This document shows, piece by piece, positions 46,837 through 56,395 of a stretch of DNA of 64,000 nt (position 1 is the stretch's first letter; each line of letters opens with the position of its first letter). The notes under the pieces were generated by a model, which did not search any database, was not told the DNA's origin, and saw only the letters and a program-made list of their open reading frames with translations. Source of the DNA: Labedella gwakjiensis. Its GTDB lineage: Bacteria; Actinomycetota; Actinomycetes; Actinomycetales; Microbacteriaceae. Location of the stretch: positions 3,658,001-3,722,000 of the forward strand of contig NZ_PYAU01000001.1 in the NCBI RefSeq assembly GCF_003014675.1. The letters are read 5' to 3'. Position numbers and translations under genes: made by a program.

Positions 46837-46842
46837 GCCTTC

Positions 46843-46848
46843 AGCCTA
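46843..46848 (-). promoter_or_regulatory. Putative -10 box of the CDF gene
   Basis: TAGGCT on the minus strand, 6 bases before the ATG at 46836. Confidence 0.5.
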
Positions 46849-46889
46849 GACGAGCCGAGAGCGAAGAGAACGCCCGGTCAGCTAAAAGA

Positions 46890-46908
46890 AATGATCGTCG
46901 TTCCCATT
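46890..46908. promoter_or_regulatory. Weak A/T-rich dyad upstream of the CDF gene
   Basis: AATGATCGTCGTTCCCATT: outer AATG/CATT arms match in a locally A/T-rich patch about 55 bases before a metal-exporter gene. It could be a metalloregulator site; the match is poor. Confidence 0.2.
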
Positions 46909-46937
46909 ATCGGATCGGCGCGACCGCTGTGCGTCTT

Positions 46938-47555
46938 TCAGCTCGCGCGAGCGTCGAGGAGAGCGCTCACGGCGGGGATCGCCTCCGCGAAGGCTCGGGC
47001 CCGGTGGGAGACGGCGTTCTTCTCGTCGGCGCTCATCTCCGCGGCGGTGCGCTCCTCGCCCTCGGGGATGAAGACGGGGTCGTATCCGAAGCCGCCGTCA
47101 CCCCCGGCTTCGGTCGCGAGCGAGCCCGGCCAGACTCCGACGGCGACCGACTCCTGCTCCGGAGCTCCGTCCACCCCCGGTGCGACGATCGCGATGTGGC
47201 ACTCGAAGCGCGCGCCCCGCGCAGACGGCGCGATGTCTCGCAGCTGCGCGAGCAGCAGGTCGCGGTTCTCGACATCGCCGCGGCCGGGACCGGACCAGCG
47301 AGCGGAGAAGATCCCCGGGGCGCCTCCCAACACGTCGACGCAGATGCCGCTGTCGTCGGCCAGAGCGATGCGGCCCGTGAACGCTGCAGCGGCGCGAGCC
47401 TTGATGAGCGCGTTGTCCGTGAAGCTCAGACCGTCTTCGACGGGTTCGGGCCCGTCATACGGAAGCACCGTCACCCCGGGCAGCGCCGCCTCGACGATGC
47501 GCTGGAATTCCGCGACCTTGTGGGCGTTGTGGGTCGCGAGGACGATCTCCGTCAC
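46938..47555 (-). CDS. rdgB: Non-canonical purine NTP pyrophosphatase (RdgB/HAM1)
   Basis: Hydrolyses ITP, dITP and XTP to keep them out of nucleic acids. 205 residues with the family's [18 protein letters not shown] start, [42 protein letters not shown] and [20 protein letters not shown], then SHRARA. The GTG at 47555 overlaps the rph stop (GTGA). Part of murI-rph-rdgB, a common actinobacterial order. Confidence 0.95.
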   Translation of the reverse strand: MTEIVLATHNAHKVAEFQRIVEAALPGVTVLPYDGPEPVEDGLSFTDNALIKARAAAAFTGRIALADDSGICVDVLGGAPGIFSARWSGPGRGDVENRDLLLAQLRDIAPSARGARFECHIAIVAPGVDGAPEQESVAVGVWPGSLATEAGGDGGFGYDPVFIPEGEERTAAEMSADEKNAVSHRARAFAEAIPAVSALLDARAS

Positions 47556-48298
47556 GCCGACGCCTGTGCCTGCAGCACGGACCGCTGGATGGCCGCGAGC
47601 TCTCCGGCTCCGGCGACCGCGAGGTCGAGCAGCGAGTCGAGTTCCGCACGGTCGAACGGCGCACCCTCCGCCGTGCCCTGGACCTCCACGAACTGGCCGC
47701 GGCCCGTCACGACGACGTTCATGTCGGTCTCGGCGCGCACGTCCTCGACATACGGGAGGTCGAGCATCGGGGTGCCGTCGATGATGCCCACCGACACGGC
47801 GGCGACGCTGTCGGTGAGTGGCACGGCATTGCGGCCGATAAACTTCTGCTCGCGCGCCCATGACACGGCGTCGGCGAGGGCGACGTATGCGCCGGTGATC
47901 GCGGCCGTGCGGGTGCCCCCATCGGCCTGGAGGACGTCGCAGTCGATGACGACGGTGTTCTCTCCGAGGGCCTTGGTGTCGATCACGGCGCGAAGGCTCC
48001 GACCGATCAGACGCGAGATCTCGTGCGTCCGGCCCCCGATCCGTCCCTTCACGGACTCACGGTCCATGCGGTCGTTCGTCGAGCGCGGGAGCATGGCGTA
48101 CTCCGCCGTCACCCATCCCTTGCCCTTGCCCTGCAGCCAGCGCGGGACGCCGTTCGTGAACGAGGCCGTGCAGAGCACCTTCGTGCGGCCGAAGGAGATG
48201 AGTGCGGAACCCTCGGCCTGCTCGCTCCAGCCACGTTCGATCGTCACGGGGCGGAGCTGGTCGGGGGTGCGCCCGTCGGCGCGGATGATGTCGGTCAC
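47552..48298 (-). CDS. rph: Ribonuclease PH
   Basis: Phosphate-dependent 3'-5' exonuclease that trims tRNA 3' ends. 248 residues: [53 protein letters not shown], and the catalytic [18 protein letters not shown]. Overlaps murI by 4 bases and rdgB by 4 bases, so the three are translated in a chain. Confidence 0.96.
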   Translation of the reverse strand: MTDIIRADGRTPDQLRPVTIERGWSEQAEGSALISFGRTKVLCTASFTNGVPRWLQGKGKGWVTAEYAMLPRSTNDRMDRESVKGRIGGRTHEISRLIGRSLRAVIDTKALGENTVVIDCDVLQADGGTRTAAITGAYVALADAVSWAREQKFIGRNAVPLTDSVAAVSVGIIDGTPMLDLPYVEDVRAETDMNVVVTGRGQFVEVQGTAEGAPFDRAELDSLLDLAVAGAGELAAIQRSVLQAQASA

Positions 48299-49140
48299 GA
48301 GTTGCTCCTCGGTGCTGGTGGAAGGGTGGAGAGGTCGATCGCACCGGTCTGGACGAGGTCGACACGGTCGATCTCCTGCCCGAGCAGCCGGTTGGCGAGG
48401 TCGCGGAAGTCGTCCGCGCTGTTGCCCGTCGCCTCGTAGCGTCGGGTCGGCGGCTCGGTCGAGACGCGTTCGAGGCGCCTCGACACGAGTTCGCGGTAGA
48501 CGTTGTTGGCCGTCTCGGAGTCGCTCGACACGAGGGTGACGTCCGGTCCCATCACGTAGGAGATGGCGCCCTTGAGGAAGGGATAGTGCGTGCAGCCGAG
48601 CACGAGGGTGTCGATGCCGGCGTGGCGTAAGGGGGCGAGGTACTGCTCAGCCACCTCGAGCACCTCGGATCCCGTGGTCACGCCGCTCTCGACGAACTCG
48701 ACGAACCGCGGGCACGCCTGAGTGAAGAGCTCGAGCTGCGGCGCCGCGGCGAAGGCGTCCTCGTACGCGCGCGAGTTGATCGTGCCGACGGTGCCGATGA
48801 CACCGACCCGCCGATTCCTCGTGGCCGCCACGGCCGTGCGAACGGCCGGCTGGATCACCTCGACCACGGGGACGTCGTATCGTTCGCGCGCGTCTCGAAG
48901 CATCGCGGCGGAGGCCGTGTTGCAGGCGATCACGATCATCTTCACGCCCTGGGCCACGAGATCATCGAGGACCTCGAGCGCGTAGCGCCGCACGTCGGCG
49001 ATGGGCTTCGGGCCGTAGGGCGACCTCGCCGTGTCGCCGATGTACAGAATGGATTCGCGCGGCAGCTGATCGTGGATCGCTCGCGCAACGGTCAGCCCAC
49101 CGACCCCAGAGTCGAAGATCCCGATCGGCGCGTCCGTCAC
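48295..49140 (-). CDS. murI: Glutamate racemase
   Basis: Makes D-glutamate for peptidoglycan. 281 residues: [30 protein letters not shown], the first catalytic Cys in [10 protein letters not shown], and the second in [14 protein letters not shown] 49140 was chosen because it lies directly before the conserved start and 8 bases after a TAGGCT box; the open frame continues upstream without similarity. First gene of murI-rph-rdgB, divergent from pncB. Confidence 0.95.
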   Translation of the reverse strand: MTDAPIGIFDSGVGGLTVARAIHDQLPRESILYIGDTARSPYGPKPIADVRRYALEVLDDLVAQGVKMIVIACNTASAAMLRDARERYDVPVVEVIQPAVRTAVAATRNRRVGVIGTVGTINSRAYEDAFAAAPQLELFTQACPRFVEFVESGVTTGSEVLEVAEQYLAPLRHAGIDTLVLGCTHYPFLKGAISYVMGPDVTLVSSDSETANNVYRELVSRRLERVSTEPPTRRYEATGNSADDFRDLANRLLGQEIDRVDLVQTGAIDLSTLPPAPRSNS

Positions 49141-49148
49141 GAGAACCC

Positions 49149-49154
49149 AGCCTA
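49149..49154 (-). promoter_or_regulatory. Putative -10 box of murI
   Basis: TAGGCT on the minus strand, 8 bases before the GTG at 49140. Confidence 0.45.
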
Positions 49155-49180
49155 GCCGCGTCGTCGACCACTCGGCGTCG

Positions 49181-49186
49181 TAGGCT
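49181..49186 (+). promoter_or_regulatory. Putative -10 box of pncB
   Basis: TAGGCT, 6 bases before the GTG at 49193; only 26 bases separate it from the oppositely oriented murI box. Confidence 0.5.
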
Positions 49187-49192
49187 GGCGAG

Positions 49193-50494
49193 GTGAACGA
49201 CTCCACGGCGCTGCACACCGACCGCTACGAACTGACCATGGTCGACGCGGCCATCGAGGACGGTACGGCCTACCGCGACGCCGTGTTCGAGACGTTCGCG
49301 CGCCGGCTCCCCGGCGCTCGGCGCTACGGCATCGTGGCAGGCACCGGGCGGCTCGTCGAGTCGATCACACGCTTTCGGTTCCGCGACGAGGAGCTGTCGT
49401 GGTTGGCCGACGCCGGTGTGGTTCGCCCGGCGACCATCGACTGGCTCGCCGACTACAGGTTCTCCGGCTCGGTGTGGGGCTACCGGGAAGGCGAGGTCTA
49501 CTTCCCCGGCTCCCCCGTCCTGGTCGTCGAGTCGAGTTTCGCCGAAGGCGTCGTCCTCGAGACCCTCGCCCTCAGCGTGCTCAACTACGACTCCGCCGTT
49601 GCGAATGCCGCCACACGCATGGTGACGGCCGCCGGTGGCCGACCGCTCGCGGAGATGGGCTCCCGGCGTGCGCACGAGGGCGCCGCCGTCGCGGCCGCTC
49701 GAGCCGCGTACATCGCAGGCTTCGGCGCGACGAGCAATCTCGAGGCCGGGCGAACGTGGGGCATCCCCACGATGGGTACGGCGGCGCATGCGTTCACGCT
49801 GCTCCATGACTCGGAGGAAGACGCCTTCCGAGCCCAGGTCGCGACGCTCGGTGCCGGCACCACCCTCCTCGTGGACACCTACGACATTCCGACAGCCATC
49901 GAGACGGCCGTCCGGGTGGCGGGTCCCGAGCTCGGCGCCGTGCGACTCGACTCCGGCGACCTGCCGACGCTGGTCGTCGAGGTGCGGGAGCAGCTCGACC
50001 GTCTCGGCGCGCACGGCACCCGGATCACGGTGACGAACGATCTCGACGAGTACGCGATAGCGGGCCTCTCGGGCTCCCCCGTCGACTCGTACGGGGTCGG
50101 GACCTCACTCGTCACGGGCTCCGGGGCACCGGCCGCTGGAATGGTCTACAAACTCGTCGCGCACCGGAACGACGACGGGGACTGGGTCTCGGTCGCGAAG
50201 GCGTCGGTCGACAAGGTGTCTCTCGGCGGCCGGAAGCGCGCGTACCGTCGGTTCGGTTCTCACGGACACGCCACGGCCGAGGTCGTCCGAACCTCTGCGG
50301 TCGCTGCCGCACGAGACGATGAGCGCGAACTGCTGTCACCACTGCTCATCGGCGGTGAGCCCGTCGAGGGCGTGATGGGGCCTGAGGGAGTGTCCGCCGC
50401 GCGCTCTCACCGGGAGCGCTCGACAGCCGAACTGCCGCTCGACGCCTTCCGCCTCACCCGCGGAGAACCGGCACTCCCCACCGTCTATGAGTGA
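49193..50494 (+). CDS. pncB: Nicotinate phosphoribosyltransferase
   Basis: Converts nicotinate and PRPP to nicotinate mononucleotide in NAD salvage. 433 residues with the family's [16 protein letters not shown] start, [15 protein letters not shown]-like strand (here [15 protein letters not shown]), the catalytic-site region [51 protein letters not shown] and [14 protein letters not shown] start 6 bases behind TAGGCT, so probably leaderless. Convergent with the DUF3039 gene. Confidence 0.94.
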   Translation: MNDSTALHTDRYELTMVDAAIEDGTAYRDAVFETFARRLPGARRYGIVAGTGRLVESITRFRFRDEELSWLADAGVVRPATIDWLADYRFSGSVWGYREGEVYFPGSPVLVVESSFAEGVVLETLALSVLNYDSAVANAATRMVTAAGGRPLAEMGSRRAHEGAAVAAARAAYIAGFGATSNLEAGRTWGIPTMGTAAHAFTLLHDSEEDAFRAQVATLGAGTTLLVDTYDIPTAIETAVRVAGPELGAVRLDSGDLPTLVVEVREQLDRLGAHGTRITVTNDLDEYAIAGLSGSPVDSYGVGTSLVTGSGAPAAGMVYKLVAHRNDDGDWVSVAKASVDKVSLGGRKRAYRRFGSHGHATAEVVRTSAVAAARDDERELLSPLLIGGEPVEGVMGPEGVSAARSHRERSTAELPLDAFRLTRGEPALPTVYE

Positions 50495-50533
50495 AACCCG
50501 CCGATCGCGGTCGAGGCATCTCGCTCGGGAGGC

Positions 50534-50824
50534 TCAGTCCTTCTTGAGCTTCTCGTAGACCTCTTTGCAGGCCGGGCACACCGGAAACTTCTCGGGGTCG
50601 CGACCGGGAGTCCACTTCTTGCCGCACAGGGCCCTGACCGGCTTGCCGGAAAGGGCTGACTCGAGGATCTTCTCCTTGCGCACATAGTGCGAGAAGCGCT
50701 CGTGATCCCCTGGTTCGACGGCCTCGTCGGACAGGAGCTTCTCGAGCTCGCGATCGAGGACCGACGTCGATCCGCCGTCGGGCGTACCCGTCGGATCCAT
50801 GGTGCTCAGTGTGACCGTCTGCAT
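50534..50824 (-). CDS. DUF3039 zinc-ribbon-like protein
   Basis: A 96-residue protein of the actinobacterial DUF3039 family, function unknown. It has RFSHYVRKEKILESALSG, then VRALCGKKWTPGRDPEKFP and VCPACKEVYEKL, whose three cysteines could hold a metal ion. Start: ATG 50824, 6 bases after a TAGACT box. Confidence 0.88.
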   Translation of the reverse strand: MQTVTLSTMDPTGTPDGGSTSVLDRELEKLLSDEAVEPGDHERFSHYVRKEKILESALSGKPVRALCGKKWTPGRDPEKFPVCPACKEVYEKLKKD

Positions 50825-50830
50825 GCACCC

Positions 50831-50836
50831 AGTCTA
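50831..50836 (-). promoter_or_regulatory. Putative -10 box of the DUF3039 gene
   Basis: TAGACT on the minus strand, 6 bases before the ATG at 50824. Confidence 0.5.
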
Positions 50837-50894
50837 CGACCGATGATCGGCTGGAGAGGGAGCGGGTGGTGCACCGTCGAACCCGCCGGGACGG

Positions 50895-52466
50895 TCAGAC
50901 GCTCGTGGCGAAGCCGATGATCTCCGGGCCCCGCCTGTCGAAGATCCTCCCTCCGACGAGCACACCGGCGGCGAGCACGACCACACCGGTCCCGAGCCCG
51001 CAGGCGAGAGCCGCGAGATGCCAGGACGGCGATTCGACGATCGCGCGCCACGCGAGCCAGATGGTCGGCATCGAGAGGAGGAGCGTGCCGGCCAGGCTGA
51101 TCGACTGCGACATCACTGCTGGGCCACCGCTCGTCTGCGGCTGCTGGAACGGGCTGTCGCCGGGGAGCACAGCGGCATACGGGAGCCGGGCGGAGACGAT
51201 GGAGGACAACCCGACGCCGACGAGGAGCAGACACGCTCCGATTCCGACGACGGAAGGGAACACCCTCCAGTCGCCGAACACCATCGCAGTGAGGGCGGAG
51301 CCGCCCACGATGAGAACTGACCCGATCAGGAGGATCGGCACGGTTCGGCCGAGGCGGTCAGCCCATCCCTTGACGCCCGAGGTCACGTGGAGCCAGACGG
51401 CGCTCGAGTCGTGCGCGAGCTCGTTGTGGAGAGACCAGCCGAGGAAGAGACACATGACCGGCAGAGGGAGGAGCGCGAGCGGCTGAGCCGGCACACCGGC
51501 CACGAGCAGCGGAGCGATCATGAGGAACGGCACGACCGGGATGATCAGGAGGGGCGCGAGGTAGCGGGAGTCCCGCGACCAGTACGTCAGACTCCGGGCA
51601 GCGATCACGCCGACAGCCCCGGCCGGGAGCGCGTCGAACCAGCCGAGACCTCCGAAGCTCTTGGTCGGGGCCTCGCGCACCGGTGAGACGACGAGCTTGG
51701 CGACTAGCCGCTCCCAGGCCAGCCAGAGGAGGGCGACGGTGACGCAAGCGATGCCCAGCTTGAGGAAGGCCGCGCCGACGTCCCCGGCGGCTGCATCGCC
51801 CGGAGCCGACCAGACCGCGCCGATCGGAGCCCAGCTGACGATGGAGGCGGCACGACCGAAGACGGTCAGACCGGAGTTCCCCCAGTCCATGCTCGCGAGC
51901 AGGGCGACGGCCGGCAGGACGAGGATGATGACGAGGAGCCAGAGCATCCCGGTGAATTCCCGTGTCCGTCGGTGAGACAGGAACACCGAGCCGACGGCGA
52001 TCACGACGCGGCTGACGAGGACGCACGTCGCCACCGCGAGCAGCGCACACACGGCCGCGACGAGCGCGGGAAGGACGCCCCGCGACCAGGTGACGACCGT
52101 CGCGAGGCTCAGCACGGCGACGACGATGGACGGCACACTGATGAGTCCGGCGAGGGCGAGTCCCACGGCGAGCCGACGTGGATCCATCCCGAACAGGGCG
52201 AACGACCGAGGGTCCATCGGGTCCTCGAGCCGGAACAGGAGCGGCACGGCTGCGAATCCGAGAACGACGAACGACCCGACGACGACGAGGAGATCCCGGA
52301 CGTTTCCCGTCTCGGCGAACCGCAGGCCGAAGAGTCCGAGCCCGAGGACCCACACCACGGCGATCCCGAGTCCGACTCCGAGGAGGAGTCCGATCATCTG
52401 ACGCGGTGTCCGCCTCAGCGCGCTCAGGGTCGACTGGAGCCTTAGCCGGAGAAGCTGTGCAACCAT
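50895..52466 (-). CDS. ABC exporter membrane subunit
   Basis: A 523-residue protein with about a dozen hydrophobic segments, beginning with a short basic lead (LRLRLQSTLSALRRTPRQM) and MIGLLLGVGLGIAVVWVLGLGLF. It has no nucleotide-binding motif. It overlaps the end of the ATPase gene by 25 bases, which identifies it as that protein's membrane partner. The substrate is unknown; pairs like this in actinobacteria are annotated as ABC-2-like exporters. Confidence 0.8.
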   Translation of the reverse strand: MVAQLLRLRLQSTLSALRRTPRQMIGLLLGVGLGIAVVWVLGLGLFGLRFAETGNVRDLLVVVGSFVVLGFAAVPLLFRLEDPMDPRSFALFGMDPRRLAVGLALAGLISVPSIVVAVLSLATVVTWSRGVLPALVAAVCALLAVATCVLVSRVVIAVGSVFLSHRRTREFTGMLWLLVIILVLPAVALLASMDWGNSGLTVFGRAASIVSWAPIGAVWSAPGDAAAGDVGAAFLKLGIACVTVALLWLAWERLVAKLVVSPVREAPTKSFGGLGWFDALPAGAVGVIAARSLTYWSRDSRYLAPLLIIPVVPFLMIAPLLVAGVPAQPLALLPLPVMCLFLGWSLHNELAHDSSAVWLHVTSGVKGWADRLGRTVPILLIGSVLIVGGSALTAMVFGDWRVFPSVVGIGACLLLVGVGLSSIVSARLPYAAVLPGDSPFQQPQTSGGPAVMSQSISLAGTLLLSMPTIWLAWRAIVESPSWHLAALACGLGTGVVVLAAGVLVGGRIFDRRGPEIIGFATSV

Positions 52467-54568
52467 TCCATCCCCTCCGCAGCCTTACGTCCGCCGGCCA
52501 GCTCGAGGAAGCGCTCCTCGAGCGACACGGGTCCGCGTACGTCCTCGACGGGACCGGCGGCGAGCACCTGTCCCTCGACGATGATCGCGACGTGGTCGCA
52601 GACGCGCTGAATGAAGTCCATACTGTGGCTCGACAGCACCACCGTGCCGCCGTTGTCCACGTACACGCGGAGGATCTCGACGATCTTGGCAGCGGACACC
52701 GGGTCGACGGACTCGAACGGCTCGTCCAGGATCAGCAAGCGCGGCGAGTGGATCATCGCGGCGGCGAGGGAGACCTTCTTCACCATCCCGGCGGAGTAGT
52801 CGGACACGAGGCGTCCCATGGCGTCCTCGAGCCCGAAGGCGCGAGCCAGGTCCTCGACCCGTCCCCTGACCACGTCACCTTTCAGCCCCCTCAGGGTGCC
52901 GGCGTAGTACAGGAGCTGCGCCCCCGTGAGCCGGTCGAACACGCGAAGCCGATCGGGCAGCACGCCTATCGTGCGCTTGGCCGCCGCGGGATCGGCCCAG
53001 ACGTCGATGCCGTTGACGGTCACCGAACCGGCATCCGGTCGGAGCAGACCCGTCATCATCGAGAGCGTCGTCGTCTTGCCCGCGCCGTTCGGTCCCACGA
53101 TCCCGTAGAACGAACCGGCGTGCACGTCGAGATCGAGGGAGTCGACCGCGTGGGTGTCGCCGAAACTCTTGGTGAGCCCGCGAACGGAGAGAACGTCGTC
53201 CGCGCCGACGGCGGACACCGTCTGGGTCTCCTCGACCGATGCGGATTCCGTCGCCTCGTCGATCGCAACGACCGTCTCGACCTCGTCGCCCTCGTCGCAC
53301 GCGCTGACGTCGGGAACGCTGACGTCGGGAACGCTGACGTCGGGAACGCTGACGTCGGGAGCGATGCCGTCAGCCACGACGTCATCGGGAGCACGTTCAC
53401 CGAGAGCGGGCCCGTCGCCGACGGTCTCGTCCTCGCCCGACACGGCACCGGCGGGCTCGGCGTCCCGGGGAGGTCGAGCAGCGAACGCACGACGCAGCCG
53501 ATCGACGAAACCGACGGGACGGGTCGGCTCATCGCCGGCACCATCGTTCGCCGGGGAATCCGACTCGCCCGGCGCAACCGCGGCCGGCTCCGCGCCGTTC
53601 GACACAGCCGACGTCGATTCATCGCCGTGGAGTTCAGCACCGCCGACGTGAGCACCGTCGAGTTCAGCACTCTCGGGTTCAGCCTTCTCGGGTTCAGCAC
53701 TCTCGGGCTCAGCATCGTCGACTTCGGCATCGTCGACTTCGGCATCGTCGACTCCAGCACCGTCGAGCGGGACGCCCTGCTCATCCGATCCGGCCGAAAC
53801 GGGGTCGTCGGCCTCGGCGGTCGTCCGCTCGGCAGCAATGTCGCCGGGAGAGGTGAGCTCGGGCAGGCCCACCTCCGATCGCGACGTCTCCTCCGCGGGG
53901 TCGCCGGTCGCGGCATCCGCCCGCGCGAAGGCCGCAACTGCTTCCTCCGCGGACATGGGCGGCAGTGGCGGCACGGGCGGGACGGATGGGAGAGGCGGAA
54001 GTGGTGGAAGAGCGGACACGGCGGGCCGGTCGCTCGCCTCTGCCGCCACGCCGGCCTGGCCGTCGACCGGCCGCTCGTCGATCATCTCGTCGCGAGCCGC
54101 CGCAGCCTCAGCTGCTTCCCTCTCCGCGGCCTCCTTCGCCGCCTTCCGTCGCGCGGCCGCCGCCTTCGCAGCCGCGGAACGGACGGGATCGGGGGTTCGC
54201 TTCGGTCCGGCCCCCTGAGGCTTCTTCGCCGCGGGGCGCTTCGCCGCAGCGGGTCGTCCCGTCGTCGGCTCGGCGATCGATTCTGCAGCGTCCGACGATG
54301 CGGCGGCGGTCTTCCGACGGTTCGTCGAGGGGGTGGACGAACGAGATGCGGAGGAGGACGATGTGGATCGTGCAGCACTCGTCGATCGGCTGGGCGTCTT
54401 CTTCGCCGTGGTCTTCGGCGTGGACGCGGGCTTCCGCGCGGCGGACCCGTGTGGAGCGGACGCCGGCCTCCCCGACGGGGCACCCTCCCGCGGCGCGTTC
54501 GCCGCGGACTGCTCGGAAGGGATCGACGGAGCCTCGCCGTCGTCGTTCTGAGTGGGTTCGGAAGTCAC
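52442..54568 (-). CDS. ABC transporter ATPase with long repetitive N-terminal extension
   Basis: A 708-residue protein whose last ~245 residues are a normal ABC ATPase: LSVRGLTKSFGDTHAVDSL, Walker A GPNGAGKTT near residue 491, signature YSAGMVKKVSLAAAM (a variant of LSGGQ), Walker B LLILDEPFESVDP, and VLSSHSMDF. The first ~460 residues are low-complexity: Lys/Ala/Ser/Pro-rich to about 130, an Ala/Arg/Glu helix (AAAKAAAARRKAAKEAAER), then acidic pentapeptide repeats encoded by 15-bp DNA repeats. The usual ATPase of this kind is ~250-300 residues. Start: GTG 54568, 6 bases after TAGGTT. Partner: the following permease. Confidence 0.85.
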   Translation of the reverse strand: MTSEPTQNDDGEAPSIPSEQSAANAPREGAPSGRPASAPHGSAARKPASTPKTTAKKTPSRSTSAARSTSSSSASRSSTPSTNRRKTAAASSDAAESIAEPTTGRPAAAKRPAAKKPQGAGPKRTPDPVRSAAAKAAAARRKAAKEAAEREAAEAAAARDEMIDERPVDGQAGVAAEASDRPAVSALPPLPPLPSVPPVPPLPPMSAEEAVAAFARADAATGDPAEETSRSEVGLPELTSPGDIAAERTTAEADDPVSAGSDEQGVPLDGAGVDDAEVDDAEVDDAEPESAEPEKAEPESAELDGAHVGGAELHGDESTSAVSNGAEPAAVAPGESDSPANDGAGDEPTRPVGFVDRLRRAFAARPPRDAEPAGAVSGEDETVGDGPALGERAPDDVVADGIAPDVSVPDVSVPDVSVPDVSACDEGDEVETVVAIDEATESASVEETQTVSAVGADDVLSVRGLTKSFGDTHAVDSLDLDVHAGSFYGIVGPNGAGKTTTLSMMTGLLRPDAGSVTVNGIDVWADPAAAKRTIGVLPDRLRVFDRLTGAQLLYYAGTLRGLKGDVVRGRVEDLARAFGLEDAMGRLVSDYSAGMVKKVSLAAAMIHSPRLLILDEPFESVDPVSAAKIVEILRVYVDNGGTVVLSSHSMDFIQRVCDHVAIIVEGQVLAAGPVEDVRGPVSLEERFLELAGGRKAAEGMEWLHSFSG
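53303..53362. repeat. 15-bp minisatellite, four copies, coding
   Basis: Unit GCTGACGTCGGGAAC, four copies, the last with one change. In the protein it gives SVPDV-type repeats at residues about 403-422. Confidence 0.95.
53651..53770. repeat. 15-bp minisatellite, eight imperfect copies, coding
   Basis: Eight 15-base units related to AGCACTCTCGGGTTC / GGCATCGTCGACTTC, in frame with the gene, giving acidic VDDAE / PESAE pentapeptides at residues about 267-306. Confidence 0.9.
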
Positions 54569-54574
54569 CGCTTA

Positions 54575-54580
54575 AACCTA
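54575..54580 (-). promoter_or_regulatory. Putative -10 box of the ABC ATPase gene
   Basis: TAGGTT on the minus strand, 6 bases before the GTG at 54568. Confidence 0.45.
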
Positions 54581-54827
54581 CCAAGGGCTACGACGACCCG
54601 CCGAAGGCGACGTCATCTCCTGTGCGTCGCAACCTGAGAGAACACCGAGCGGCGGATCACGAATGCACAACGACCGTCCGCGTGCTTCTGTGCGGTGAGC
54701 GGATGGCCCGCTATCGTGTAGGAGGGCATAACGGGGTGTCATTTCATCGACTTTCGGATGAACGAAGAGTGAACGCCCCTGCCGGCGCACGCACGACGTT
54801 CTCCGACATCCAACAAAGGAGTCATTC

Positions 54828-55520
54828 GTGACGACACAGGTTGTGATTCTGGCCGCGGGCATGGGAAGCCGTCTTGGACGGTCCCTGCCGAAGCCGCTCA
54901 CCGAGCTGAGCGACGGCCGCACCATCATGCAGCAGCAGTTCGACAACATCCGCCACGCGTTCGGTAAGCGAGCCAAGGTGACGATCGTGGTGGGCTACAA
55001 ACTCGAGCACATCGTCGAGGCGTTCCCCGAGGCCGCATTCGTCTACAACGAGCAGTACGACCAGACGAACACCTCCAAGAGCCTCCTGCGCGCCCTCAAG
55101 GCCTCGCAGCCGGGTGGAGTGCTGTGGATGAACGGCGACGTCGTCTTCGACCCGCAGGTCCTCGACCGTGCGGCCGAGATGATTGCTCGCGACCAGTCAT
55201 TCGTCACCGTCAATACGTCGAAGGTCTCCGACGAAGAGGTGAAGTACACGACGAGCGCCGAGGGCTACATCAAGGAGCTGTCGAAGACCGTCAAGAACGG
55301 TCTCGGCGAAGCCGTGGGCATCAACTACATCTCCGCGGCAGACAAAGCCACCCTCGTGCGTCACCTCCAGCGTGTCGATGCGCAGGATTACTTCGAGCGC
55401 GGACTCGAGCTCGCGATCGAGCACAACCGCATCCTCGTCGAACCCGTCGACATCTCCGACCTCTACGCCGTCGAAGTCGACTTCGCCGAGGACCTCGACC
55501 GGGCGAACCTGTTCGTCTAG
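54828..55520 (+). CDS. Nucleotidyltransferase, LicC/phosphocholine-cytidylyltransferase-like
   Basis: A 230-residue enzyme with an NTP-transferase fold. The nucleotide-binding start is VVILAAGMGSRLGRSLPKPL (GxGxR...PKP), and the metal-binding region is LWMNGDVVFD; VDISDLYAVEVDFAEDLDRA near the end is typical of the LicC-like group that makes CDP-choline or similar activated alcohol phosphates. Which alcohol or sugar is used cannot be read. AAAGGAG precedes the GTG start. It is followed by a strong terminator and then by polysaccharide-export genes, and a CDP-alcohol transferase lies 5 kb on. Confidence 0.85.
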   Translation: MTTQVVILAAGMGSRLGRSLPKPLTELSDGRTIMQQQFDNIRHAFGKRAKVTIVVGYKLEHIVEAFPEAAFVYNEQYDQTNTSKSLLRALKASQPGGVLWMNGDVVFDPQVLDRAAEMIARDQSFVTVNTSKVSDEEVKYTTSAEGYIKELSKTVKNGLGEAVGINYISAADKATLVRHLQRVDAQDYFERGLELAIEHNRILVEPVDISDLYAVEVDFAEDLDRANLFV

Positions 55521-55533
55521 AACCCCGTGTGAG

Positions 55534-55571
55534 AGGGGCCGGCACGCGCCTGCGCGTGCCGGCCCCTTTTT
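55534..55571 (+). terminator. Intrinsic terminator after the nucleotidyltransferase gene
   Basis: Perfect 15-bp stem AGGGGCCGGCACGCG / CGCGTGCCGGCCCCT, loop CCTG, followed by TTTT. It would separate the gene from the exporter genes that start 18 bases later. Confidence 0.93.
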
Positions 55572-55588
55572 CCGGATAAGTTGGTGAC

Positions 55589-56395
55589 GTGAGTGAACCC
55601 GACTCGGTGAGCCCGGCGAAACGGTCGCCCGCCTCCCGATACCGGCACGCGCTCGTCCTGCTCACCGCCCGCGATCTGCGTGTCCGCTATTCGACGAGCG
55701 CGCTCGGCTATCTGTGGTCCATCCTCGACCCTCTCGTGATGGCGGGCATCTACTGGTTCGTCTTCTCCGTGGTGTTCGATCGAGACGGTCGCATCGGCGA
55801 ACAGCCGTACATCGTCTTCCTGCTCGTCGCGCTCCTGCCGTGGATGTGGTTCACCGGTGCGGTCTCCGACAGCACTCGCGCATTCCTCAAGGACGCGAAG
55901 CTCGTGCGCTCCACCTCGATCCCCCGCACGATCTGGGTCAATCGCATCGTCGCTTCGAAAGGCATCGAGTTCGCGGCGGCGCTTCCCGTCCTCGCGGTCT
56001 TCGCGATCGTGAACAACGCCGGCGTGGGCGTCGAGGCGCTCTACTTTCCGCTCGCGATGGTCATACAGGCCGCGCTCACGATCGGGGTCGGGATGCTCGT
56101 CGCTCCCCTCGTGGTCTTCTTCCGTGACCTCGAGCGTGCCACCAAGCTCGCATTGCGCTTCCTCTTCTACGCATCGCCCATCGTCTACGGCACCTCCGAT
56201 CTTCCGGAGCAGCTGCACTTCTGGGCGGCGTTCAATCCGCTGAGCGGCATCTTCTCCCTGTATCGCGCCGCATTCTTCCCCGGCCAGCTCGACCTCTTTC
56301 TCGTCGGAGTCTCAGCAGCGATGTCCCTTCTCTTCCTCGCCGTCGGTCTTATCGTCTTCCGTCGCTGCGAGCGCGCCGTGTTGAAGGAGCTGTGA
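55589..56395 (+). CDS. ABC-2 polysaccharide/teichoic acid exporter permease (Wzm/TagG type)
   Basis: A 268-residue membrane subunit for exporting a lipid-linked surface polymer. Six helices; typical are DLRVRYSTSALGYLWSILDPLVM near residue 30, LVALLPWMWFTGAVSDSTRAFLKDAKLV, RDLERATKLALRFLFYASPIVY and NPLSGIFSLYRAAFF. The ATPase gene follows with a 1-base overlap. The GTG at 55589 lies ahead of a hydrophilic lead of ~25 residues. Confidence 0.9.
   Translation: MSEPDSVSPAKRSPASRYRHALVLLTARDLRVRYSTSALGYLWSILDPLVMAGIYWFVFSVVFDRDGRIGEQPYIVFLLVALLPWMWFTGAVSDSTRAFLKDAKLVRSTSIPRTIWVNRIVASKGIEFAAALPVLAVFAIVNNAGVGVEALYFPLAMVIQAALTIGVGMLVAPLVVFFRDLERATKLALRFLFYASPIVYGTSDLPEQLHFWAAFNPLSGIFSLYRAAFFPGQLDLFLVGVSAAMSLLFLAVGLIVFRRCERAVLKEL

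Noticed and set aside
52178-54637. 819-codon plus-strand open frame opposite the ABC ATPase
   Set aside because: Repeats such as VGNADVGNADVG mirror the minisatellite on the sense strand; the sense strand carries the Walker motifs.
54743-54762. TTCATC...GATGAA dyad before the nucleotidyltransferase gene
   Set aside because: Only 6-base arms with an 8-base gap, about 65 bases upstream; expected by chance often enough that I do not list it as an operator. I see nothing else in the 259-base gap 54569-54827 apart from the ATPase promoter box and the AAAGGAG site.
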